Positions 1-8,675 are shown, counted from the first letter of the stretch. The stretch is 64,000 nt of DNA from Clostridium gasigenes (GCF_900104115.1 NZ_FNJM01000010.1:1-64000), one strand, 5' to 3'. Numbers and translations: made by a program. The notes: generated from the sequence alone by a model not told the origin.

Positions 1-30
1 AATAGATATGTATATAGGAGGAATTGAAAC

Positions 31-390
31 ATGGCAAGAGTTAAAAGAGCCGTCAACAGTCGTAAAAACCATAAAAAGGTTTTAAAAGCTGCAAAGGGTT
101 ATTATGGTGGAAAAAGCAGACTATTCAAAACTGCTAATGAATCAGTAATTAGAGCTTTAAGAAACGCATACGTGGGTAGAAGATTAAAGAAGAGAGATTT
201 CAGAAGTTTATGGATAGCTAGAATAAACGCTGCTACAAGAATTAATGATCTTTCATACTCAAAATTCATGAACGGAATGAAGTTAGCTAATATAGATATC
301 AACAGAAAAATGTTATCAGAAATAGCTATAAATGATCCAAAGGCATTTGCTGACTTAGTAGAAGTTGCAAAAAGCCACATAAGTAAATAA
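31..390 (+). CDS. rplT: 50S ribosomal protein L20
   Basis: This is ribosomal protein L20, a primary 23S rRNA binding protein needed for early assembly of the large subunit. The 119-residue length is normal for the family. The basic N-terminus ([19 protein letters not shown]) and the later [20 protein letters not shown] block are L20 signatures. An AGGAGG at 16-21 lies 9 bases before the ATG. In Firmicutes rplT is the last gene of infC-rpmI-rplT, so the window probably opens just after rpmI. A rho-independent terminator follows at once, which fits the end of that operon. Confidence 0.98.
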   Translation: MARVKRAVNSRKNHKKVLKAAKGYYGGKSRLFKTANESVIRALRNAYVGRRLKKRDFRSLWIARINAATRINDLSYSKFMNGMKLANIDINRKMLSEIAINDPKAFADLVEVAKSHISK

Positions 391-397
391 CATATTA

Positions 398-423
398 ATG
401 TCACCGAAAGGTGGCATTTTTTT
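398..423 (+). terminator. Terminator after rplT
   Basis: The 8-bp arms ATGTCACC and GGTGGCAT (one G-T pair) enclose a GAAA tetraloop and run into seven Ts. This is a classical intrinsic terminator 8 bases after the rplT stop. Confidence 0.93.
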
Positions 424-460
424 GCGTTTGAAATTATTTATATATTTCCATAAAAAACTA

Positions 461-531
461 TGTACATATTTTCCAAAATAGGATATAATATTTTATAGAT
501 AGTATCGGAGTGCGATATAACGCATAACGAT
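461..531 (+). promoter_or_regulatory. padR promoter and palindromic operator
   Basis: TGTACA (461-466) and TATAAT (484-489) are 17 bases apart and form a good sigma-A promoter; the -35 sits in the palindrome TATGTACATA (459-468). Just after the expected transcription start is an interrupted palindrome at 504-531: ATCG-N3-TGCG-N6-CGCA-N3-CGAT. Its position suggests an operator, most simply for autoregulation by the PadR protein encoded next. The promoter is seen directly; the regulator assignment is inference. Confidence 0.65.
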
Positions 532-551
532 GTTGTGTGTGAGGTGATGTT

Positions 552-890
552 ATGTCAAAGGAAGCTATACAGTTTCTGCCATTAACTGAGACAACTTATT
601 TAATTTTATGTTCGCTAAGTAGGCCTTTACATGGGTATGGCATTATGCAACAGGTTTCTGATGTTACAGAAGGAAGAATTCTACTTGCACCTGGAACTCT
701 TTATGGTGCATTAAGTAAATTAAGCAAGGATAATTTAATTTCAACTGTGAGCTCAGTAATGAATGAGGATAAAAAGAAAAACTATATTTTAAGTACTTTA
801 GGTAGTGAAGTAGTTAAATTAGAATTAGTGAGATTGGAGAAACTTTTAAGAGAGTCTAAAATATTATTGGGGGTAAATGAAAGTGAGTGA
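552..890 (+). CDS. PadR family transcriptional regulator
   Basis: A 112-residue protein with the PadR winged helix-turn-helix: the LILCSLSRPLHGYGIMQQVSD segment (residues about 17-37) and APGTLYGALSKLSKDNLI (about 46-63) are the family signatures. PadR proteins usually repress adjacent transporter or stress genes. A GAGGTG SD site lies 5 bases before the ATG. The 3' end overlaps the DUF2812 gene by 14 bases, so the two are probably co-translated, and an ABC exporter follows. PadR-DUF2812-ABC is a recurrent Firmicute arrangement, so the likely target is this cluster. The inducing signal is unknown. Confidence 0.9.
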   Translation: MSKEAIQFLPLTETTYLILCSLSRPLHGYGIMQQVSDVTEGRILLAPGTLYGALSKLSKDNLISTVSSVMNEDKKKNYILSTLGSEVVKLELVRLEKLLRESKILLGVNESE

Positions 891-1422
891 TTTAAAAAGA
901 GTTTTTAAATTATTTTATATTTTTGACATTCACAAAGAAGAAGAATGGCTAAATGAAATGGCAAATAAGGGGCTTCATTTTAAAAATGTAAAGTTCTTAT
1001 GTTTATATACCTTTAAAAAGGATACATGTGAAGATGTAATATACAGAATAGATTTTAAAGAAAAAATATATGATATAGAGGAATATTACAAGCTTTATAG
1101 AGAATATGGATTTGAATATATAAGCAAGATGAGGTATTTTAACTACTTTAAATACACTGGTGAAAAAGAAAATTACAAGAGTGTAGAATTATATAATAAT
1201 CCGACGGAAGAACTAAAATGGCTAAAAAAATATCATTATTTGATTTTAGGTTGCTTTGTGTTAGAACTTGTAATTCTAACAAATATGATTATAGGAAAGC
1301 TTAATGATAATTCTATATCTATTTTTCCAATATTGTTAATTGGATTAGTTTGTATATTAATTTTATTTACAACTACTAGACTAAAAAAGATCGTAAAAAA
1401 AACAGGCGAAGTAGAATACTAA
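877..1422 (+). CDS. DUF2812 membrane protein
   Basis: A 181-residue protein with an N-terminal soluble part typical of DUF2812 (KEEEWLNEMANKGLHFKNV near residues 19-38, then a YTF/YRIDF strand region) and two hydrophobic helices near residues 113-136 and 144-164. DUF2812 has no established biochemical role but is commonly encoded next to PadR regulators, as here. It overlaps padR by 14 bases and is preceded by a GGGGG SD site inside padR. It probably acts with the regulator or the downstream ABC exporter, for example in signalling at the membrane; this is inference. Confidence 0.8.
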   Translation: MKVSDLKRVFKLFYIFDIHKEEEWLNEMANKGLHFKNVKFLCLYTFKKDTCEDVIYRIDFKEKIYDIEEYYKLYREYGFEYISKMRYFNYFKYTGEKENYKSVELYNNPTEELKWLKKYHYLILGCFVLELVILTNMIIGKLNDNSISIFPILLIGLVCILILFTTTRLKKIVKKTGEVEY

Positions 1423-1427
1423 TAAAA

Positions 1428-1484
1428 CAATTCAATAATGGATGTATTAAAATGTTAAATGGAAGTGCACTCTACATTGAATTG
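1428..1484. repeat. Inverted repeat before the ABC exporter
   Basis: CAATTCAAT (1428-1436) and its exact reverse complement ATTGAATTG (1476-1484) flank a 39-base loop in the gap before the ABC ATPase. It has no T-run and may be an operator pair or chance in AT-rich DNA. Confidence 0.35.
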
Positions 1485-1523
1485 GATTAGTTTAAATATA
1501 TTAATAAATGAGGGGGAGAAAAA

Positions 1524-2417
1524 ATGGCTTTAACAGTTACAAATTTAAATAAAAATTACGGAGAAAATAAAGTTGTAGATAATTTAAGTTTTTCAATTGA
1601 TAAACCAGGAGTTTTTGGGTTACTTGGAACTAATGGTGCAGGTAAAACAACTACTATCCGTATGATACTTGGAATGATTAATAAAGATGGGGGAACAGTT
1701 ACGTGGAATGGAGAAAAGTACACTCCAAATACAGTTTCAACAGGGTATCTTGCAGAGGAACGTGGAATTTATGCTAAATTCTCAATTATAGATCAGTTGG
1801 TTTATTTTGGAGAACTTAAAGGGATGTCTAAAGCTGATGCTATAAAAAGTATTGATTATTGGCTTGAAAGATTAGAAGCAACGGAGTATAAAAATAAAAA
1901 AGCAGACCAACTATCAAAAGGAAATCAACAAAAAATACAATTTATTGCAGCTCTTATTTCTAATCCATCATTATTAATTTTAGATGAGCCATTAAGTGGA
2001 TTAGATCCTGTTAATACTGATCTTTTTAAAGAAGTTATTAAAGAACAAATTAGTAAAGGAAAATATATTATAATGTCTAGTCATCAAATGAATACAATAG
2101 AAGAGTTTTGCGAAAATCTTCTAATATTAAATAAAGGAAAAACAATATTACAAGGTAATTTGAAAGAGATTAAAAAAGGCTATGGAAGAAACAGGTTATT
2201 AGTTAAATGTGATGAAGATATTAAACATTTAATAAAAGAATGTAATATGGAAATTGAAAGTGAAAATGCTGAGGAAATAAATTTAATGGTGAAAAGCCAA
2301 GAGGAAGTTAATAGGTTATTAAAAAGAATAACTGATGAAAATATATCTCTTGTAAAATTTGAATTAAGAGAGCCAAGTTTACATGAAATATTCATAGAAA
2401 AGGTTGGTGGACAATAA
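1524..2417 (+). CDS. ABC transporter ATP-binding protein (NatA/YhaQ-like)
   Basis: A 297-residue ABC ATPase. Walker A GTNGAGKT is at residues 35-42, the signature LSKGNQQK near 131-138, Walker B LLILDEPLSGLDP near 151-163 and the H-loop SSHQM near 190. A C-terminal extension of about 80 residues (ending EPSLHEIFIEKVG) is the DUF4162 tail of NatA/YhaQ-type exporters. The SD site is AGGGGGAG. Its stop overlaps the permease start (TAATG), so the pair is translationally coupled. It energises export through the next gene's product; Na+ or a toxic compound is the usual substrate class, but the sequence does not identify it. Confidence 0.93.
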   Translation: MALTVTNLNKNYGENKVVDNLSFSIDKPGVFGLLGTNGAGKTTTIRMILGMINKDGGTVTWNGEKYTPNTVSTGYLAEERGIYAKFSIIDQLVYFGELKGMSKADAIKSIDYWLERLEATEYKNKKADQLSKGNQQKIQFIAALISNPSLLILDEPLSGLDPVNTDLFKEVIKEQISKGKYIIMSSHQMNTIEEFCENLLILNKGKTILQGNLKEIKKGYGRNRLLVKCDEDIKHLIKECNMEIESENAEEINLMVKSQEEVNRLLKRITDENISLVKFELREPSLHEIFIEKVGGQ

Positions 2418-3739
2418 TGGATTTGAGAAAATTTTGGAAAGTTGTTAAGTTTACAATAACGCAGCAAGTAAAAGGGAAATCTTTTAAAGTATCAACAATT
2501 ATTATTTTATTAGCAGTAGCTATTATGACGTCTTTAGTTAATATTATTCCAGCTATACAAGACAAAAAAGCTAATAATAAAGAAATTGTTAATAGTGAAG
2601 AAACAGAATTTAAAATTAATACTGCATATTATAATGATAATTCAGGATTAAATATAGATATTTCAAATGATATTAAAAATTCTTTTAAAGATTTAGACCT
2701 TGTAAATACATCAGATAGTAAGGAAATTGCAAGCGAAAAGCTTAAAGATACTGAAGAAAATATGGTATATATTTTTGTATCTAAAGGTGAACTTGGATAT
2801 TCAGTAGAACTTCTAAAGCCTGGTAATGATAAAATTGTAAAGGCTGATGCTAAAGTGCTAGTAGAGGCAGTTTCATCTTCTTTAGATGCTGGTAGATTAA
2901 TAGGGGCAGGTGTAAACCCTGAAGCATTGCAAAATGTTATGGCACCGATTGGAACTGATATTTTAGAGGCTAAAGATGCAACAATTACAATGGAAGAAAG
3001 AATAATGAAGACTATATTACCAATGGTTGCGTGCTTTTTATTATTCTATATTATCTACTTTTATGGATATTGGGTTGCAAATTCAATAGTAGCAGAAAAA
3101 ACATCAAGAGTAATGGAACTTTTGCTTACATCAACAAAAGCTATGGAACTTTTGGTAGGGAAATGTGTAGGAATGGGATTGTTAGCAATTTCACAATTTG
3201 CAACTATAATATTAACAGTGATTCTATCGTTAAAAATAAGTGGGCAACTTGCACAAAAATTAATTTTTGAGGGTGCAAAAGCTATAGATATTACAGGTAT
3301 AATAGCTAAAATACCACTTATGCAAATGATAGCTGTTATAGTATTCTTTATACTAGGATATGTATTATATTCAATTTTAAATGCATTAGTTGGGGCTACG
3401 GTTAGTAAGTTAGAAGATTTACAGATGGCTATGATGCCTGTAACTTTAGTTGGTATATTTGGTTTTTACTTAGCGTATGCAGCGGTAATAGCACATGGTA
3501 GTAAAGCTGTTGCAACAGCAGCTGCATATATACCTTTTTCATCACCATTTTATATTCCATCAGCAATTTTAGCTGGTAATGCAGAAATGTCACAAATAAT
3601 AATTGGATTAATAATATTAATAGTTACAATTGTGTTATTAATGTTATTTACAGTAAGAGTATATTCAGTAGTGATATTACACACCGGAAATAGAGTAAAA
3701 ATAAAAGATTTAATATCAATTTTTACAAAAGAACAATAA
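2417..3739 (+). CDS. ABC-2 type permease (NatB/YhaP-like)
   Basis: A 440-residue membrane protein with one N-terminal membrane segment (about 20-42), a large extracytoplasmic region to about residue 195, then a cluster of five to six membrane helices to the C-terminus. EKTSRVMELLLTSTKAMELLVGK (about 226-248) is the characteristic coupling segment of NatB-like ABC-2 permeases. The start overlaps the ATPase stop by one base. With the ATPase it forms a complete two-gene exporter, probably controlled by PadR. The substrate is unknown. Confidence 0.92.
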   Translation: MDLRKFWKVVKFTITQQVKGKSFKVSTIIILLAVAIMTSLVNIIPAIQDKKANNKEIVNSEETEFKINTAYYNDNSGLNIDISNDIKNSFKDLDLVNTSDSKEIASEKLKDTEENMVYIFVSKGELGYSVELLKPGNDKIVKADAKVLVEAVSSSLDAGRLIGAGVNPEALQNVMAPIGTDILEAKDATITMEERIMKTILPMVACFLLFYIIYFYGYWVANSIVAEKTSRVMELLLTSTKAMELLVGKCVGMGLLAISQFATIILTVILSLKISGQLAQKLIFEGAKAIDITGIIAKIPLMQMIAVIVFFILGYVLYSILNALVGATVSKLEDLQMAMMPVTLVGIFGFYLAYAAVIAHGSKAVATAAAYIPFSSPFYIPSAILAGNAEMSQIIIGLIILIVTIVLLMLFTVRVYSVVILHTGNRVKIKDLISIFTKEQ

Positions 3740-3788
3740 GATATAAATTTAATAATATTTATATTATAAAAGAATATAATAAATATAA

Positions 3789-3821
3789 AATCTCTGGAAC
3801 GTAATGTTCCGGAGATTTTTT
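3789..3821 (+). terminator. Terminator after the NatAB-like operon
   Basis: The 12-bp arms AATCTCTGGAAC and GTTCCGGAGATT (one G-T pair) surround a GTAAT loop and are followed by six Ts. Confidence 0.93.
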
Positions 3822-3951
3822 CTGCGTATTAATATAATAGTAATCAGTGATTTTACTTTTGAAAAAATTGTAATAAATATTAAAAATAATGTTATAATTA
3901 TTATATAATGTGAAATTAAGTAATAATTAAATTAATGATTGGGGTTAAATA

Positions 3952-5239
3952 ATGAATTTTAAAATTTTAAAAGATAAAAACTTTTCACTTTTAATGTTTG
4001 GGAAAATAACATCACTAGTAGGTAGTTCAATGCAGACATTTGCATTATCCCTATTTGTCCTTGCAACAACAGGGTCAGCTACAAAATTTGCATCAATACT
4101 TGCAGTTACAATGATTCCACAGTTAATACTTGGGCCATTTGCAGGCGTTTTTGTTGATTGGTTTGATAGAAAGAAAATAATAATTAGCCTAGACATATTA
4201 AGTGGGGTGGTAGTATCAACTTTTGCAGTAATATATTTTATAACTGGACAAATGCCAATAGGATATATTTATATTTTAGCAATAACTCTTTCACTTATTT
4301 CAACACTATTTCAACCAACTATCCAAACAATTATTCCAACAATAACTAAAAAAGATGATTTAATATAAGTGAATTCAATAAATTCACTTATAATGTCTCT
4401 TGGAAATGTGTTAGCACCATTGCTTGCGGGGATACTTTATGGGCTAGTTGGATTAAAAATTATATTTGTTATAAATGCAATAAGTTTCTTTGTTTCAGCA
4501 TTCTCAGAGTGCTTCCTAAAAATTCCGAAAACAAACAACATGAAAGAGGAACCATCGTTGAACTTGTTTTGGAAAGATTTTTCTGATGGAATAAAGTTTT
4601 CAGTAAAAAACAAATCTATTTTAGCAATAACAACTTTAGCTATGATGCTAAATTTTGCACTTGGGTCTTTTACAATAGGTACAGTATATATATGTAAAAG
4701 GATTTTAGTAGTTTCAGACTTTCAATTCGGATTAGCAGAATCCGTTGGTGTAGTAGCAATGATTATAGCAAGTTTTACAACGAGTTATTTGGGAAAAAAA
4801 TATTCAGTAGGAAAGAATATTTATCAAAGCCTATTAGCAGTAGGAATAATAACTACACTTTTTTCAGTGGTAATCTTTGGTCCATTTAAAGATAGCTTTG
4901 CAAGTAACCTTCCACCATATAGTCTTCTTCTGGTAATAATATCTTTATTATGTTTATTTATTGGAATAGCAAATATATTTATAGGAACACTTTTTCAAAA
5001 AAATTGTACCACTAGATTACATGGGGAGGGTTGGAACAGTTTTAGGAACTATTTCTATGGCGGCAATACCTTTTAGTAGTATGATTTTTGGAATATTATT
5101 TGATATAATGCCAGCAACTATAATATTCCCGATATCAGGAATTATGGTTATAATACCGGTATTGTTATATAAAAAAGTTTTATTATCAGTAGAAACTGGA
5201 AAATGTGAAGATAAAGAAATAGAGGGGGTTATTGGGTAA
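3952..5239 (+). pseudogene. MFS transporter, broken by a stop codon and a frameshift
   Basis: About 425 codons of a 12-helix major facilitator. The N-terminal part has the family motif DWFDRKK (near residues 62-68) between helices 2 and 3. Reading continues in the same frame past a TAA at 4366-4368 with NSINSLIMSLGNVLAPLLAG, which matches the family where a Lys codon is normally found; AAA to TAA would explain it. A second lesion is in a run of seven As at 4997-5003: removing one A joins GTLFQKIVPLDYMGRVGTVLG into the proper helix 9-10 segment. The C-terminal piece runs to 5239. Unless both are sequencing errors, the gene is dead. Family relatives efflux drugs or macrolides. Confidence 0.85.
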
Positions 5240-5267
5240 GGAATTAAGCACTGTAAGGAGGAGTTTG

Positions 5268-5750
5268 ATGATTGAAAATATTATATTTTCAAAAATTATA
5301 GTAGATGATTATGAAAAATTAACTGATATTATGACTAGGGCTTTTAATGAGGATACAAGTATGCATACAAAGCTAAAAGAAGATGGACCAAAAGGTTATA
5401 ATGATGGAAGCTTAATTAAGAAATTAAATGAAAATATTAGAAATACTAGTATGAAAATACTTTATAAAAATGAAGTTGTAGGTGCTTATACAATTTATGA
5501 AGGGGATAATGAGACATTTTATTTAGATATGTTATTTATAGATCCTAATTATAAAAATAAAAGTTTAGGTAAGTTAACATGGCAACATGTTGAGGAGACT
5601 TATAGAACGGCTAAAAAATGGAACGTTGAAACACCTGAATACTCAAAGCGGAATCATTATTTTTATAGAGAAAAATGTGGATTTATATTAACTGGTGAAA
5701 AAATATATGAAGATGGAGAAAAATCATATGTTTTTGAAAAACAATTTTAA
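5268..5750 (+). CDS. GNAT family N-acetyltransferase
   Basis: A 160-residue acetyltransferase. The start is placed at ATG 5268 because AAGGAGG lies 6 bases upstream (5255-5261); an in-frame TTG at 5232 has no SD site. The acetyl-CoA-binding strand-turn-helix is at LDMLFIDPNYKNKSLGKLTW (about residues 85-104), though the usual Q/RxxGxG/A pattern is weak (KNKSLG). The end has the motif SKRNHYFYREKCGF. It is clearly paralogous to the protein at 9424-9915, sharing the acidic-residue and PKGYNDG-type segment and the KRNH..FY..KCGF motif. The substrate is unknown. Confidence 0.85.
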   Translation: MIENIIFSKIIVDDYEKLTDIMTRAFNEDTSMHTKLKEDGPKGYNDGSLIKKLNENIRNTSMKILYKNEVVGAYTIYEGDNETFYLDMLFIDPNYKNKSLGKLTWQHVEETYRTAKKWNVETPEYSKRNHYFYREKCGFILTGEKIYEDGEKSYVFEKQF

Positions 5751-5944
5751 TATCAGTTAAAAAATCGCAAACATTATTTCAAAAATACTTTATACCAATG
5801 CATCTAGATATTGTTCCAAGATTTAAAATTATTAACTCTAAAATATCTATGAGTGAACGGAGCAACCAAATAAAATTAGAGAAATTACTAACTAAATTGG
5901 TACATTTACAAAATGGAGAAATTTTCAATGTAAATGATAATTGA
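5738..5944 (+). pseudogene. Unidentified open fragment, probably a gene remnant
   Basis: One frame stays open for about 68 codons to a TGA at 5942-5944. Its only ATG (5798) gives 48 residues beginning MHLDIVPRFKIINSKISMSE and ending with a leucine/lysine-rich helix-like segment. There is no SD site before that ATG, and the upstream part overlaps the acetyltransferase gene. The composition looks protein-like rather than random, so it may be the 3' end of a gene that was truncated. I do not recognise the family. Confidence 0.35.
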
Positions 5945-5964
5945 AAAAATATTATAAGGGGTAA

Positions 5965-6672
5965 ATGATGATAGGTAGTATAATCTTAAAGTATATTTTG
6001 ATTTCTATTTTAATTAGTCTTATTTTTGGAATAACTGTATTAACTAATAACATTACTAATAAAATTAACAGAGGTAAGTTGATAAATCCATATTCTTTTC
6101 AGTTAGGGAGTTTGTTGATTTTTATAGTAATTTGGTTTTTTAATAAATCTAAAATAGAAATATTTGAAGTAAGTAGGTTAGTTAATTGGGATAATATAGT
6201 ACTTATGTTGATTACTATAATACCAACTTCGGTTATTGTATATTGGAAAAACACAGATAGAACAGAGAAACTATTTAGGTTAGTTGATTTCCTAGATGGA
6301 GCATCAATGGAGATACCACAAAGATTATTAGTTCAGAATATGTTTGTGATTTTAAATGTTAATACAATCATTTATGGTTCAATGACACTAGCAATAGTTT
6401 TGAATTCATTGATATGGGTACAATTTATTATTGTACAAGAATTCATATGTGGTAGAAAAGTCACAAAGAAAATAATGCCAGAAGTTATTGCATCAATTTG
6501 GTTTTCGATTTGGGTTGGGATTCTTTATAGTATATCAGGTAATATTATAGTTCCAATGATTGCACATGGATTAGAAAGAATGGTTGCTCACTGGCTAAAA
6601 GTAAACTTGAAAGAAGCTATAATAAAATGTCTCAAGAAAGCAAGGAATATTGTAAAACTAAAAAGGATTTGA
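5965..6672 (+). CDS. CPBP (CAAX protease-like) family membrane protein, degenerate
   Basis: A 235-residue protein with about six hydrophobic helices. It resembles the CPBP intramembrane metalloprotease family: SMEIPQRLL at 115-123 stands where these enzymes have EExxxR, but the first of the two glutamates is missing (only E116, with R120). The C-terminal SGNIIVPMIAHGLERM segment (about 192-207) matches the last motif, whose usual final Asn is also replaced. Family members include Abi proteins and bacteriocin self-immunity proteins. The SD site AAGGGG precedes two adjacent ATGs (5965, 5968). Activity is doubtful; membership is likely. Confidence 0.7.
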   Translation: MMIGSIILKYILISILISLIFGITVLTNNITNKINRGKLINPYSFQLGSLLIFIVIWFFNKSKIEIFEVSRLVNWDNIVLMLITIIPTSVIVYWKNTDRTEKLFRLVDFLDGASMEIPQRLLVQNMFVILNVNTIIYGSMTLAIVLNSLIWVQFIIVQEFICGRKVTKKIMPEVIASIWFSIWVGILYSISGNIIVPMIAHGLERMVAHWLKVNLKEAIIKCLKKARNIVKLKRI

Positions 6673-6727
6673 TTCAATCTATATTAAGCTAATGAGCAAT
6701 ATTAACTTTATCATTATAAAGTTAAGT

Positions 6728-6820
6728 CATATTATACATTAAAAAGTATATAAAATGAAAGGGGGATAGGTTTAGTGAGGGTTTGGTACTTATAATGCAC
6801 TCTCTCTCACTAAAGATAAA
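6728..6820 (+). repeat. Duplicated leader element, copy A
   Basis: A 93-base block ending 2 bases before the hydrolase start. It recurs at 7665-7754 with four substitutions and one 2-base indel. It contains the inverted repeat TTTAGTGAG (6771-6779) / CTCACTAAA (6806-6814), with a TATAAT (6791-6796) inside the loop. No SD site separates it from the following ATG. It probably carries a shared promoter or operator. Confidence 0.85.
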
Positions 6821-6822
6821 GA

Positions 6823-7656
6823 ATGGAATGTAGGATTAATAATATATCTATAAATTATGAAATAATAGGTGAAGGAAAGCCGATTATTATGTTGCATGGC
6901 TATTATGTAGACCACAGGGTAATGGTTGGATGTATGGAACCTATATTTAGCGATAAAGATAGATATAAAAGAATATATATTGACTTGCCAGGTATGGGCA
7001 AATCAGAGAGTGCAGAATGGATTAATAACTCTGATACTCTACTTGATATTGTAATTGGGTTTATCGAAAAAATCATTCCCAATGAAAATTTTCTACTTGC
7101 AAGTCAGTCATATGGGGGATATCTGGCAAGAGGAGTAATCTATAAAATGACAGATAGGGTAGATGGTGCTTTATTAATTTGTCCAGTTATAATAGCAGAT
7201 TATAACAAACGAAATGTTCCTGAACATATTATTTTAGTAAAGGATAATAATTTATTATCTAAACTGACACCAGAGGATGCTGAAGATTTTAATTCTGGGG
7301 CAGTAGTTCAAAGTGAAAAAATCTATGAAAGATATCAAAATGAAATAATGGCAGGTGTAAAAATTGCAGATGGTAAGTTCTTACAAAACGTTCAACGAAA
7401 TGGTTACGCTTTTTCCTTAGATGTAGATAAGTTAAATAATAAATTTGATAAACCTGTTCTTATATTGTTAGGGAGACAAGACAATTGTGTTGGTTATGAG
7501 GATGCTTGGAATATCTTATCAAACTTTCCTAGAGCAACTTTTGCTGTGATGGATAGATCAGGACATAGTTTGCAGATAGAACATGAAGAACTATTTAATT
7601 CATTAATTAATGAATGGCTTGTTAGGGTAATGAGTCATAATATTCGTATAAAATGA
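6823..7656 (+). CDS. Alpha/beta hydrolase
   Basis: A 277-residue alpha/beta hydrolase-fold protein. The oxyanion-hole HG is at residues 25-26 (MLHGYY). The nucleophile elbow is SQSYGG with Ser96, a variant of GxSxGG in which the first Gly is Ser. The acid is probably Asp220 (LGRQD) and the catalytic His is His248 (DRSGHS). The substrate cannot be read from the sequence; related proteins are esterases, lipases or lactonases. There is no recognisable SD site before the ATG, which sits directly after copy A of the duplicated element, so initiation may be from a short leader. An ABC exporter follows under the second copy. Confidence 0.88.
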   Translation: MECRINNISINYEIIGEGKPIIMLHGYYVDHRVMVGCMEPIFSDKDRYKRIYIDLPGMGKSESAEWINNSDTLLDIVIGFIEKIIPNENFLLASQSYGGYLARGVIYKMTDRVDGALLICPVIIADYNKRNVPEHIILVKDNNLLSKLTPEDAEDFNSGAVVQSEKIYERYQNEIMAGVKIADGKFLQNVQRNGYAFSLDVDKLNNKFDKPVLILLGRQDNCVGYEDAWNILSNFPRATFAVMDRSGHSLQIEHEELFNSLINEWLVRVMSHNIRIK

Positions 7657-7664
7657 ACTAATAA

Positions 7665-7754
7665 CATATTATACAGTAAAAAGCGTATAAAATGAAAGTG
7701 GGATAGGTTTAGTGAGGGTTTGGTACTTATAATGCACTCTCTCACTAAAGATAA
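7665..7754 (+). repeat. Duplicated leader element, copy B
   Basis: The second copy of the 90-base element, ending 3 bases before the ABC ATPase start. It keeps the inverted repeat TTTAGTGAG/CTCACTAAA and the TATAAT between the arms. As with copy A, no SD site precedes the ATG. Confidence 0.85.
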
Positions 7755-7757
7755 ACT

Positions 7758-8675
7758 ATGAAAGAAGTTGATGAATTAAAGTCTGCGTTATTACAAGTGA
7801 AAAATATTGTGAAGATCTATGGGGATAATACCGTTCTTAAGGGAGTTAGTTTTACTGTGGAAAATGGGGAAATCTTTGCTCTTCTCGGGGTGAATGGAGC
7901 TGGTAAGACAACTATATTATCTTGTATAGAAGGTATTCTAAAATATGATTCGGGAGAAATTTCTATTATGGGACACTTTCCTAGTAGTAGAGAAGTTAGA
8001 AAGAATATAGGGGTGCAATTAGAGTCTACATCATTAAATAATAATATAACTGTATTAGAAGCCTTAAAGCTTTTTTAAAAATGGAACAAGGTTAAGGTGA
8101 ATTTGGAATTACTAAATACATTTGGACTTATTAGTATAAAAAATAAGCAGTATGAGCAATTATCAACAGGGCAAAAACGAAGATTACATTTAGCGTTAGC
8201 TCTAGTAAATGACCCTAAGGTGATTTTCTTAGATGAGCCAACAGCAGGATTAGATGTTGAGGGTAGAATAGCCCTGCATCAAGCTATTAGAGATTTAAAG
8301 AAACAAGGTAAGACCATTATTCTGGCTAGTCATGATATGGCAGAAGTAGAAGCTTTATGTGATAGAATAGCTATTTTAAAGGGTGGGACAATTGTATTTA
8401 CAGGTACTACTGAAGAAATAACATCAATTTATAATAATGTGGTCAACATTTATGTTAAAACATTAAAGCCAATTAGTAATAGTTCTTTTAAATATATAAA
8501 ATTAATAAATGAAGAAAGTGATTATAGTATTTATTCCACATCTAATGTACAAGAAGGGTTATTTTAACTTTTGGAAAATATTAAAGGTAATGATAATAAT
8601 ATTATTGATATTAAAATAGAACGTCCAACCTTAGAGGATAAATTTATGGAAATATCACAGGAGGTAAAATGTTAA
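7758..8675 (+). pseudogene. ABC transporter ATP-binding protein with two in-frame TAA codons
   Basis: About 305 codons of a drug-export type ABC ATPase in one frame. The Walker A GVNGAGKT is near residues 44-51. A TAA at 8076-8078 interrupts the helical domain; reading on in the same frame gives KWNKVKVNLELLNTFGLI, then the signature LSTGQKRR, Walker B VIFLDEPTAGLDV and H-loop ASHDM. A second TAA at 8565-8567 lies before the C-terminal tail RPTLEDKFMEIS, after which the true stop is at 8673-8675, overlapping the permease start. Either nonsense codon would destroy or truncate the protein. The permease gene is intact. Errors in the assembly are possible but would need two independent substitutions. 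Confidence 0.85.

Noticed and set aside
102..404. Antisense open frame over rplT (100 codons)
   Set aside because: It lies entirely opposite a certain ribosomal protein gene, has no SD site and a low-complexity hydrophobic product; it is a shadow of the coding strand.
3031..3270. 79-codon frame inside the NatB-like permease gene
   Set aside because: Alternative frame of a clear membrane protein, no SD site.
7758..8675. Stop-codon readthrough or a reassigned TAA
   Set aside because: All intact genes in the window end normally, many with TAA, so TAA is a stop here; the interrupted genes also show frameshifts and eroded neighbours, so decay is the simpler view.
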